Source of the DNA: Gallionella sp.
GTDB lineage: Bacteria; Pseudomonadota; Gammaproteobacteria; Burkholderiales; Gallionellaceae
Reading direction: 5' to 3'
Assembly: GCA_028687335.1 (NCBI GenBank)
Contig: JAQUAI010000014.1
Location: 1-64,000, forward strand
DNA length: 64,000 bases
In this document: positions 56,703 to 64,000 of the stretch, in pieces
How positions within the stretch are numbered: the stretch's first letter is position 1
Layout of the letters: each line of letters starts with the position of its first letter
Position numbers and translations under genes: made by a program
The notes under the pieces: generated by a model
The model's database searches: none
Seen by the model: only the letters and a program-made list of their open reading frames with translations
What the model was told of the DNA's origin: nothing

Positions 56703-58751
56703 TCAGGGGCAATCGCGCGGCATGCCGTAGTAATAGCCTTGTGCGTAATAAACGCCGATTTCAGCCAAGATTTTGGCGGTTTCCTCATCTTCGACGAATT
56801 CGGCGATGGATTTCATGCCGAACTCCTGCGCGACTTGATGAATGTGGCGCACCATGATGCGGTCGCGGTCATCCGCCATCATGTGTTGCACGAAACTGCC
56901 CTCAATTTTGAGGTAATCCACTGGCAAGTATTTGAGGTAGAGGAATGAAGAGAAGCCGCTGCCGAAGTCGTCCAATGCAAACTGCAAGCCGTGCGAGCGC
57001 AAGGTTTCGATGATATTTCGCACCGCATTGATGTTGGGCAGCGCCTCGCGTTCAGTGACTTCCAGCACGATCCGTTCGCAGGGAATGTCACGTGCGCCGA
57101 GCTGGGCCGGAATGGATAGCATCCACTCGGTATCGCGGAAGCTGAAGGCGGATAAGTTGAAAAACACTTTGGCATCGGGATTTTGTGCCGTGATGCGGCC
57201 CAAATGTTGCAAGCCTTTGTCGAACACGCGCTGGTCGAATTCTTTGACCATACCCAGCTCGGAAGCAGCTTCGATAAATTGTCCGGCAGACAGAATTTTT
57301 TCGCCGTCACGAATGCGCGCCAGTGCTTCGTAAGCGATCACTTTTCCGTCGGCAACGTTGACGATGGGTTGCAGATGGGCCTCGACACGGTCTTCGGTCA
57401 ACGCTCGGCGCAGATACTCGCCCTGCTGGAAAATCACCATTGAGCTGTTGTCATCGCCTTCTTGGCTGGTCAACACTTGGTCTTTGCCGCCGCGTTTGGC
57501 TTTGTACAGCAGCACATCCATTGCGGTCAGCAGTGCTTTTACGTTGTCGCCATCTTCGGGATAGTTCACCACGCTGAAGCTGGCCGACAACGTGACATTA
57601 CCGACGGGTAGCATGACGGGTTGGTTGCGCATGATGTCGTGCAATTTTTGCGCGACTTGTATGCCGTTGGCTGCGGGTGTTTCGGGCAGGATGATGGCGA
57701 ATTCGTCACCTCCTAACCGTGCCATCAAGTCACCCTTGCGTAGTGCGCCCTCCAGCATGGCGGTGAGGGTTTTCAAGGCCAAATCGCCGACTGGGTGGCC
57801 GTAAGTGTCGTTGATGAACTTGAAGTCATCCAAGTCGATCATGATGAGCGAGAAGTGGTGATTGTGGCGTTGAGCACGGTCTGTTTCATATTCCAGAAAC
57901 TCTTGGAATTTACGGCGGTTGTACAGTCCGGTGAGCGGGTCGCGTACCGACATTTCTTCCAGCTTCTGGCTGTATTCCTGCATGGCCGACAGCAGGTGGT
58001 TGAAATATTCCGTTAAGCGGCGCAACTCGGTAATCAAGTGCCCGCCCTCGACGCGACGATTGAAATCCTTGCTTTGCGTCATGGTCTGCATCACGGTGAC
58101 CAGATCGAGCAGCGGTTGTGCCACCAGTCTGCGCAATTTGTAATACAGCACCAGAAACGACAGCGCGATGATCAGCATGGTGTAACCGATGACTGTGTTC
58201 AATACGGTTTCAAACGAAACTTTGAGTTTGGTGATGGGGTAAGTGATGTCAATCACGCCGTGTATTGTGCCGACGCTTGACTGGCTATGGCAGCCCAGAC
58301 ATTCCTGCTCGGCGCGTAGCGGATAAAGATAGCGGATGCTTTGCGTTGTTGGATAGCTCAGTTGGTCGTTGCCCTCGGTAAAAGCTGCTTGCAACGCTTG
58401 GTCCTGTGCGATTTTTTGTTTTTCATCCGGCATCTCGCCGAACTGAGCTGCGACTGCCGCACTGCGCCACACGCGAATCTGCATGCCGGGCAGCGCGCCA
58501 TTGAGCCGTTCGATGCTGGCGTTGATTTCTTCTTTGTTCCAGCCTTTGCGCATGGATGAGTAAAGCGATTGAAACACCAGCTTTGAAGTTTGCTGTGCAT
58601 CTTCCCGTGCCAGCGTATGTACGGCGTGCTCGCGCAGTACGCCGGAAAGTCCGAATATCAGGGTAAAGGAAAGTACCAGCGCCAGCGCCGAAAGTAGCAG
58701 AAGTAGTCTGCCCAATGAAATATGTTTGATCAGCCCGAAGAGTTTTGCCAT
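56703..58751 (-). CDS. GGDEF-EAL protein with periplasmic haem c (Tll0287-like) sensor
   Basis: 682-residue inner-membrane c-di-GMP enzyme. Membrane helix about 16-40, periplasmic DUF3365/Tll0287-like domain with haem-binding CLGCH (Cys151, Cys154, His155), a second helix about 183-208, HAMP, GGDEF with RLGGDEF (347-351) intact, and EAL with YEALAR (475-477), NLS, DDFGSGFSS, LKIEGSF and an EFVE block, so both domains look able to work. The periplasmic haem suggests redox or gas (NO/O2) sensing. ATG 58751 was chosen over GTG 58793; no strong ribosome site. Divergent from the HDOD-REC-GGDEF gene. Confidence 0.92.
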   Translation of the reverse strand: MAKLFGLIKHISLGRLLLLLSALALVLSFTLIFGLSGVLREHAVHTLAREDAQQTSKLVFQSLYSSMRKGWNKEEINASIERLNGALPGMQIRVWRSAAVAAQFGEMPDEKQKIAQDQALQAAFTEGNDQLSYPTTQSIRYLYPLRAEQECLGCHSQSSVGTIHGVIDITYPITKLKVSFETVLNTVIGYTMLIIALSFLVLYYKLRRLVAQPLLDLVTVMQTMTQSKDFNRRVEGGHLITELRRLTEYFNHLLSAMQEYSQKLEEMSVRDPLTGLYNRRKFQEFLEYETDRAQRHNHHFSLIMIDLDDFKFINDTYGHPVGDLALKTLTAMLEGALRKGDLMARLGGDEFAIILPETPAANGIQVAQKLHDIMRNQPVMLPVGNVTLSASFSVVNYPEDGDNVKALLTAMDVLLYKAKRGGKDQVLTSQEGDDNSSMVIFQQGEYLRRALTEDRVEAHLQPIVNVADGKVIAYEALARIRDGEKILSAGQFIEAASELGMVKEFDQRVFDKGLQHLGRITAQNPDAKVFFNLSAFSFRDTEWMLSIPAQLGARDIPCERIVLEVTEREALPNINAVRNIIETLRSHGLQFALDDFGSGFSSFLYLKYLPVDYLKIEGSFVQHMMADDRDRIMVRHIHQVAQEFGMKSIAEFVEDEETAKILAEIGVYYAQGYYYGMPRDCP

Positions 58752-58875
58752 GGCATTTTTTATGGAAATCTGCGGCGGATGATAACAAATCACATGATGT
58801 TCAAGCGGGCTTTTTAAGCCGTTTATGGATTACGGTTTGCGGCATACAATGCGTCATCCGGTAAGGAGTACCGAC

Positions 58876-60789
58876 ATGCCTATACAAGAAAATACGCTGG
58901 CTTCCTTGAAGCTGGCAGGACGTTTACCCACGCCTAAGGGGGTGGCGCTTGAGGTTATTAATCTGACTCAGCGCGAAAACGCATCGAATTATGACATCGT
59001 GCGTTTGATTAGCAGCGATCCGGCGTTATCGGTTCGAGTTATCAAGGCCGCCAATGTGCTGATGGCTAATCCGTCGCGTCCGGTGGTGACGATTTCCGAT
59101 GCGGTGACGGTACTCGGCGCGCGGGCTTTGCGTCAGTTGGTGCTGGGCATTGCTCTGTTAGTTGATCACCAGCACGGGCCGTGCAAACAATTTAATTACG
59201 GACGCTTTTGGGCGCAGTCATTGTTGACTGGTATTGCCGTGCGTCATTTGGCCGCGCGTACCCGTCTTGCAGCAATGGAGGAGATATTTGTACTCGGTTT
59301 GCTGGGCGGAATAGGGAAGTTGGCACTGGCCACACTTTACCCCGATGCTTTTGGAAATTTAATTGATCGAGAAGATAAGAACGATCTGGATGCTTTGTAT
59401 CGACAAGAAATTGAACAGTTTGGTTTTGAACAGGCCGAGTTGAGCGCAGCTATTTTGGCTGATATGCATTTCCCCGCACTGTTTCAAACACTGGTGCACG
59501 ATTATCCGCAGCCTGAAAGTAGTCGCGTGGTCGAAGGCTCGCGCGAATGGAAGCTGCTTAATATTCTGCATTTGGGCGCATTGATTGCCGAAGTTAGTCT
59601 GGCGGAACCGGGCGACCGCTCTGTGCCGTTGCGGCGTTTGCGTACCGATGCCGCGCGTTTTGCCATTGAGCAACAGACGCTCATTGAGGTGGCGGACGCA
59701 TGCGCGCGTGAGTGGCCGGAGTGGGTGGCCTTGCTCAATATGGGCGCACGCACATTGCCCGCTTTCTCCGAGTTATTTGCGCTGGATGATGATGTGCCGG
59801 AAGAAACTGTTGTGCCGCAATGGCCACATGCGAATCTGGATTACAAAATGCGCGTGTTGGTCGTGGAAGATGACCGTGTGATGCGGACTCTGCTGGTAAA
59901 AATGCTGGAGTCGGCAGGACATCAAGTAAGTATCGCAGCCAACGGCGAAGAAGCATTGCAACTGATAGAACGCGTGCGTCCGCAATTGGTGGTGACCGAC
60001 TGGGTGATGCCGAAAATGAGCGGGCTGGAGTTGTGTCGCGAGTTGCGTACCCAGCTACAGCATCGAGAGATTTATGTCATCGTGGTAACGGTGCAGGAGT
60101 CGGCGGATAAATTGGTTGAGGCTTTCGAGGCGGGCGCGGATGACTATCTGCTCAAGCCGCTGACCCCCAAAATTTTCTTTGCCCGTTTGCGCGCTGCGCA
60201 ACGGGTGATTCAGTTGCAGGAAGAGTTGGCGTTTGACCGAGAACAGTTATTGCGTTTTGCCAAAGACTTGACTGAAGCCAACGAACGTTTGCAGCGTCAG
60301 GCGCTGACCGATGCGCTAACCAGTTTGCCTAACCGCCGTTTTGCGATGGAACGACTGGAGCAGGAATGGGCACTGACCCAGCGCGGTGATCGTGCGTTGT
60401 CATGTCTGATGGTGGATATTGATCACTTCAAGTCGATTAACGACAAGCATGGACATCAGATCGGGGACGAGGCATTGAAGCTGGTGGCAATAACTTTGCG
60501 CCATGCGGCACGCACGCAAGATGTGGTGTGTCGTTACGGTGGCGAAGAGTTTGTAGTGATTTGTCCTGATACGTCCTTGGCCGATGCGTGTCAGTGCGCA
60601 GAACGGCTGCGTCTGAACGTTCTTGCGGAAGGATTGAAATTATCCGATGGTTCGCTACTGCGTATGACTGCCAGTATCGGCGTGGCACAAAAACAATCCG
60701 ATACCCCCACGTTGGAGTCCTTGCTGATTCGGGCTGACGACAATCTATATGCCGCCAAAGCAGCTGGTCGCAATTGCACGGTAAGCTGA
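58876..60789 (+). CDS. HDOD-REC-GGDEF signalling protein
   Basis: 637-residue cytoplasmic protein. HDOD domain about 10-220 (start LAGRLPTPKGVALEVINLTQ, SSDPALSVRVIKAAN), REC domain about 325-440 (phosphoacceptor Asp375 in VVTDWVMPKMSG; conserved Lys in DYLLKP), a coiled-coil linker and GGDEF domain about 475-637 with YGGEEF (555-559), so diguanylate cyclase activity is likely. AAGGAG lies 7 bases before ATG 58876. No histidine kinase is adjacent. Divergent from the GGDEF-EAL gene across 124 bases. Confidence 0.93.
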   Translation: MPIQENTLASLKLAGRLPTPKGVALEVINLTQRENASNYDIVRLISSDPALSVRVIKAANVLMANPSRPVVTISDAVTVLGARALRQLVLGIALLVDHQHGPCKQFNYGRFWAQSLLTGIAVRHLAARTRLAAMEEIFVLGLLGGIGKLALATLYPDAFGNLIDREDKNDLDALYRQEIEQFGFEQAELSAAILADMHFPALFQTLVHDYPQPESSRVVEGSREWKLLNILHLGALIAEVSLAEPGDRSVPLRRLRTDAARFAIEQQTLIEVADACAREWPEWVALLNMGARTLPAFSELFALDDDVPEETVVPQWPHANLDYKMRVLVVEDDRVMRTLLVKMLESAGHQVSIAANGEEALQLIERVRPQLVVTDWVMPKMSGLELCRELRTQLQHREIYVIVVTVQESADKLVEAFEAGADDYLLKPLTPKIFFARLRAAQRVIQLQEELAFDREQLLRFAKDLTEANERLQRQALTDALTSLPNRRFAMERLEQEWALTQRGDRALSCLMVDIDHFKSINDKHGHQIGDEALKLVAITLRHAARTQDVVCRYGGEEFVVICPDTSLADACQCAERLRLNVLAEGLKLSDGSLLRMTASIGVAQKQSDTPTLESLLIRADDNLYAAKAAGRNCTVS

Positions 60790-60801
60790 GCGGGGAGCTT
60801 C

Positions 60802-61779
60802 TCAGTTAGACCACAACGGTGGCTCTTGCATCAGAGCGACCTGTTCGCGCAGCTCCAGTATTCTGTCCTGCCAATAGCGCTGTGAGTTAAACCATGGAAA
60901 AGCTTGTTTGAATGCGGGATCGTCCCAGCGTTGCGCCAGCCATGCTGAGTAATGCATTAGGCGCAGTGTGCGCAGTGCTTCAATCAGGTGAAGTTCGCGC
61001 GGATCAAAATCAAAAAAATCTTCGTAACCTGCCAGCACATCGGCGAGTTGTCTGATGCGGTCTTCGCGCTCACCTGAAAGCAACATCCATAAATCTTGTA
61101 TCGCTGGCCCCATGCGACTGTCATCGAAGTCGACAAAGTGCGGGCCATCATCCGTCCACAGCACATTACCGGCATGGCAATCGCCATGCAGTCGCAGCGC
61201 GGTTGTCGGGCCCGCGCGGTCAAAGCAATGCTGCACGCCGGACAGCGCTTGCTCGGCTACGCTGTGATAGGCCGCCGTCAGGTCGGACGGAATGAAGTCA
61301 TGGGATAACAGGTAGTCGCGCGGTGCCGTGCCAAAGCTGGCAACGCTCAGCGTGGGGCGATGCTGAAAGGGTTTGATTGCGCCGATGGCGTGAATGCGGC
61401 CAAGGAATCGCCCCATCCATTCCAGTGTGTCGCGGTTTTCCAGTTCAGGCGCACGCCCGCCGTGTTTGGCGAAAACGGCAAAGCGAAAGCCGTCGAATTC
61501 ATGCAGCGTGTTTTCCGCCAGCGTGAGTGCCGGTACAACTGGCAGTTCGTGTGCGACTAACTCCTGCACGAACGCGTGCTCTTCTAGGATGGCATCGTTA
61601 GACCAGCGTGCTGGGCGGTAGAACTTGGCCACTAGCGGCGGGCCGTCCTCCATGCCGATTTGATAGACGCGATTCTCGTAACTATTCAGCGCAAGCATGC
61701 GCCCATCACAGCGCAGCCCGATGCTTTCCAGTGCATTCAGGACAAGGTCGGGGGAGAGTGCCGCAAAGGAGTCGTTCAC
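60802..61779 (-). CDS. srkA: Stress response kinase SrkA (YihE/RdoA family)
   Basis: 325-residue APH-fold serine/threonine kinase that protects cells in envelope and oxidative stress. Catalytic loop LRLHGDCHAGNVLW, metal-binding VDFDDSRMGPAIQDLWMLLSG, and the N-terminal ALNSYENRVYQIGMEDGPPLVAKFYRPARW block are typical. Starts 6 bases after the AhpD-like gene stop on the same strand. Convergent with the HDOD gene. Confidence 0.94.
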   Translation of the reverse strand: MNDSFAALSPDLVLNALESIGLRCDGRMLALNSYENRVYQIGMEDGPPLVAKFYRPARWSNDAILEEHAFVQELVAHELPVVPALTLAENTLHEFDGFRFAVFAKHGGRAPELENRDTLEWMGRFLGRIHAIGAIKPFQHRPTLSVASFGTAPRDYLLSHDFIPSDLTAAYHSVAEQALSGVQHCFDRAGPTTALRLHGDCHAGNVLWTDDGPHFVDFDDSRMGPAIQDLWMLLSGEREDRIRQLADVLAGYEDFFDFDPRELHLIEALRTLRLMHYSAWLAQRWDDPAFKQAFPWFNSQRYWQDRILELREQVALMQEPPLWSN

Positions 61780-61785
61780 TAAAAT

Positions 61786-62169
61786 TTAAACCGGATCGCC
61801 ATTTTCATCGAGATAAAACTCGTTCAAAGCGCGTTCTACCTCGGCCATGTGGGTGAGTACTGGGCCGCCGCCCATCATGATGCCGATGGCGCAAATTTCC
61901 ATGATTTCTTCCAATGTGACGCCTGCATTTTTGCAGGAGCGCACATGCAGGGCGATGCAGTAATGACATTGCTGTGTCAGCGCCATGCCGAGCGCGATGC
62001 GTTCTTTTTCTTTCTTATCCAACACGCCGGGTTGCATCGCTTCGGCCATGAATGCTTGAATTTTCCCCATCAGCTTGGGCTTGTATTCGGTGATGAGTTG
62101 CAAGCCGCGATGGGCGTGCTCTAGAACTTTGCGTTCGCTGTCGGAGCCTTTGGTTTTGTTCGTTGGCAT
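61786..62169 (-). CDS. AhpD-like/carboxymuconolactone decarboxylase family protein
   Basis: 127-residue all-helical protein with the AhpD active-site motif QQCHYCIALHVRSCKNAG (CxxC followed by His), which supports a thiol/peroxidase-type role rather than decarboxylase. AAAGGAA precedes ATG 62169. It lies between pyrD and srkA with short gaps, all minus strand, so it may be co-transcribed with them. Confidence 0.9.
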   Translation of the reverse strand: MPTNKTKGSDSERKVLEHAHRGLQLITEYKPKLMGKIQAFMAEAMQPGVLDKKEKERIALGMALTQQCHYCIALHVRSCKNAGVTLEEIMEICAIGIMMGGGPVLTHMAEVERALNEFYLDENGDPV

Positions 62170-62179
62170 GTTGATTCCT

Positions 62180-63205
62180 TTATGTGTGAGTGTTTTTGAT
62201 TGCAGCTGCGCATTCTCCAACCAGTGCTTGGCCACGATAGATGAGGCCGCTGTAAAGTTGAACTAATGCCGCACCAGCCTGAATTTTTTCCAGTGCATCC
62301 TGTCCGCTGAGAATACCACCCACGCCGATGATGGGCAGTGCGTTGCCCAACTCTGCAGCGAGCAGGCGAATGACAGCGGTGGATTTGTCGCGCACCGGTG
62401 CGCCGCTTAGTCCGCCGGTTTCGTTACCGTGCGGCAGATGCGCCACGGCATCGCGCGCCAACGTGGTGTTGGTGGCGATCACGCCGTCGATGCGATGTTT
62501 GGTTAGTAGAGCGGCGATTTGTTTGATTTGTTCTGTGTCGAGGTCGGGCGCGATTTTCACGGCCAGCGGTACGTAGCGGCTTTGCGCAGCAGCGAGTTGT
62601 TCCTGTTCGGCTTTGAGTTGTGCGAGCAAAGCATCGAGTTCGTCGCCGCCCTGCAACTGGCGCAGGTTCTTGGTGTTGGGCGAAGAGATGTTGACGGTGA
62701 TGTAGCTGGCGTGTGCATAGACCTTGCGCAGGCAAATCAAATAATCGTCTGCCGCATTTTCAATTGGCGTGGCGGCGTTTTTGCCGATGTTGATACCCAG
62801 CACGCCCTTGAATTTTGCCCGTTCGACATTGGCGATGAGCGTATCTACGCCGTGATTGTTAAAGCCCATGCGGTTGATGATGGCCTGAGCTTCCGGCAGG
62901 CGAAACAGGCGCGGCTGCGGGTTACCCGGTTGCGGACGGGGTGTCACCGTACCGATTTCGATGAAGCCGAAACCGAGTGCGGACAAGCCATTGATGCAAT
63001 CGCCGTTCTTGTCCAGCCCAGCGGCGAGGCCGACTGGGTTGGGAAAAGTGATGCCCATCACCGTGCGCGGATCGCTGGCGGGGCGCGGTAATAGTGCGGT
63101 AAGCCCGAGACGCTGGGCGGTATTCAGAGTGTTGAGTGTGGCGTTGTGAGCGGTTTCGGGGTTAAGCGTAAATAACGCGGGGCGCAGTAGAGAATAGGGA
63201 TTCAT
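62180..63205 (-). CDS. pyrD: Dihydroorotate dehydrogenase (quinone)
   Basis: Class 2 flavoenzyme of pyrimidine synthesis, bound to the inner membrane and reducing quinone. 341 residues. N-terminal class 2 helix ([19 protein letters not shown]), [59 protein letters not shown] with the catalytic Ser, and [33 protein letters not shown] 63205 overlaps the stop of the upstream gene by 4 bases. Confidence 0.97.
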   Translation of the reverse strand: MNPYSLLRPALFTLNPETAHNATLNTLNTAQRLGLTALLPRPASDPRTVMGITFPNPVGLAAGLDKNGDCINGLSALGFGFIEIGTVTPRPQPGNPQPRLFRLPEAQAIINRMGFNNHGVDTLIANVERAKFKGVLGINIGKNAATPIENAADDYLICLRKVYAHASYITVNISSPNTKNLRQLQGGDELDALLAQLKAEQEQLAAAQSRYVPLAVKIAPDLDTEQIKQIAALLTKHRIDGVIATNTTLARDAVAHLPHGNETGGLSGAPVRDKSTAVIRLLAAELGNALPIIGVGGILSGQDALEKIQAGAALVQLYSGLIYRGQALVGECAAAIKNTHT

Positions 63206-64000
63206 TTTTTGACGACAACAGGAATGGGGAAAGTTTTTTTGCGGAACACTTCGCCGCGTTTTTTGCCGCGCCATGCTTCGGCAATGACATCGCCGAGTTG
63301 CAGTACGAGTAGACCGTATGCGGCAAAACCCAGCTGAATGTAAGCAGGTTGGTACAGTTCTAATTGTAATTCACCGCCAGCCAAACCGAATGTCAGCATG
63401 GCGAAATTGCCGGTTATCAGCCCAGCTGTCGAGGCGCAGATGATGCGTCCCCAATCGCCCTGAGCTAATCCGTCAAATACGGTACTTTCGTTCCAAAATA
63501 GTTGTAAGCCGACTAATAGCAATAAGGGAGATAGCCAGAACAGCCAGAATAACTGCGATGGCCAAACCGCCCCACTCAGCAAGCCGAGTAAAGCCAAAGG
63601 AGCAAGCGTAAATGCGACCGTGTTGGCTGTGGGTACGGGGAATTTAGGTGCGTTTGCTAGGCGCTTGAGTATCGTACTGAACGAACCAAGCAGTGCGCGC
63701 AAACCGAGTATTGCTAGTGGCAAGGCGGCGAAGATCAGACTGTATAAAATGATGTGAGCCGCATCACGCTGACCATCGCCCAACCAAACCGGATTGAGGT
63801 GATTGAGATAAGTTAGCAGCCACCCGAGTGCGGTACCGCCCAGCGCGGCGGCTAGAAAATAACCGCGTTGCGAACGTAGCGGGTCTTGGCCGTTTCGCGC
63901 ACCCAGCAATAAGTTGCTGAACAGAAAAATGGCAGTAATAACGAGCAGAGCGAAAACGGCAGGTAGCAAGTCGCTGTTTGATGACGCGCCGATACTCAGC
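63202..64000 (-). CDS. Polytopic membrane protein, 5' partial
   Basis: At least 265 codons. The frame stays open to the right edge (reading [10 protein letters not shown] before the TTG at 63969), so the N-terminus is outside. About seven or eight hydrophobic segments, a short basic cytoplasmic C-terminus ([13 protein letters not shown]). No family recognised. Its coupling to pyrD by a 4-base overlap suggests one transcript. Confidence 0.65.
   Translation of the reverse strand, partial: LSIGASSNSDLLPAVFALLVITAIFLFSNLLLGARNGQDPLRSQRGYFLAAALGGTALGWLLTYLNHLNPVWLGDGQRDAAHIILYSLIFAALPLAILGLRALLGSFSTILKRLANAPKFPVPTANTVAFTLAPLALLGLLSGAVWPSQLFWLFWLSPLLLLVGLQLFWNESTVFDGLAQGDWGRIICASTAGLITGNFAMLTFGLAGGELQLELYQPAYIQLGFAAYGLLVLQLGDVIAEAWRGKKRGEVFRKKTFPIPVVVKK

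Overview
The window looks like chromosome of a Gram-negative betaproteobacterium. Protein styles and gene orders such as glyQ-glyS-gmhB-plsC-M48 and rnfABCDGE-nth point that way, and Nitrosomonadales or a Gallionella/Sideroxydans relative is my best guess. That placement is inference from gene content; no rRNA or other taxonomic marker gene is present. Both window edges cut genes: an MBOAT acyltransferase on the left and a membrane protein on the right.

Layout. 1-5.9 kb: MBOAT/SGNH polysaccharide acylation pair, serS, a K+ channel, MltF-like lytic transglycosylase. 5.95-6.4 kb: tRNA-Ser(CGA), its terminator, and a second copy of the tRNA 3' end interrupted in the T loop. 6.4-16.7 kb: accessory island with a complete type I Wadjet operon (jetABCD, minus strand), a PIN/HTH toxin-antitoxin pair, an unknown gene, and hipBA with three operator palindromes. 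16.9-24.7 kb: dbpA, then an operon-like run of DUF2141 protein, ABC ATPase, ABC permease, LolA-like carrier, outer-membrane protein and a LytS/LytTR two-component system. 24.8-45.1 kb: mainly housekeeping genes (folA, thyA, pepA-like, lpdA, proA, trpC, coq7, glyQS, gmhB, plsC) with a Fic protein, a mazEF pair and several palindromic repeats.

45.1-49.6 kb: a run of small minus-strand genes separated by attC-like recombination sites, without an integrase in view (a CALIN-type integron cassette cluster). Three short elements, two of them clear deletion derivatives of an IS1182-type insertion sequence, each sit exactly in the GTT core of an attC site. 49.6-56.6 kb: rnfABCDGE, nth, DUF1841, cobalamin adenosyltransferase and DUF3820, all minus strand and tightly packed. 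56.7-64 kb: two c-di-GMP signalling proteins transcribed divergently (one with a haem c motif), a SrkA-like kinase, an AhpD-like protein, pyrD and a truncated membrane protein.

The most notable items are the Wadjet operon beside a tRNA gene, the cassette cluster with attC-targeted miniature elements, the ABC/LolA/outer-membrane/LytTR cluster as a possible dedicated envelope trafficking route, and the interrupted tRNA 3' copy. I did not find a system that is clearly new at the level of protein families.
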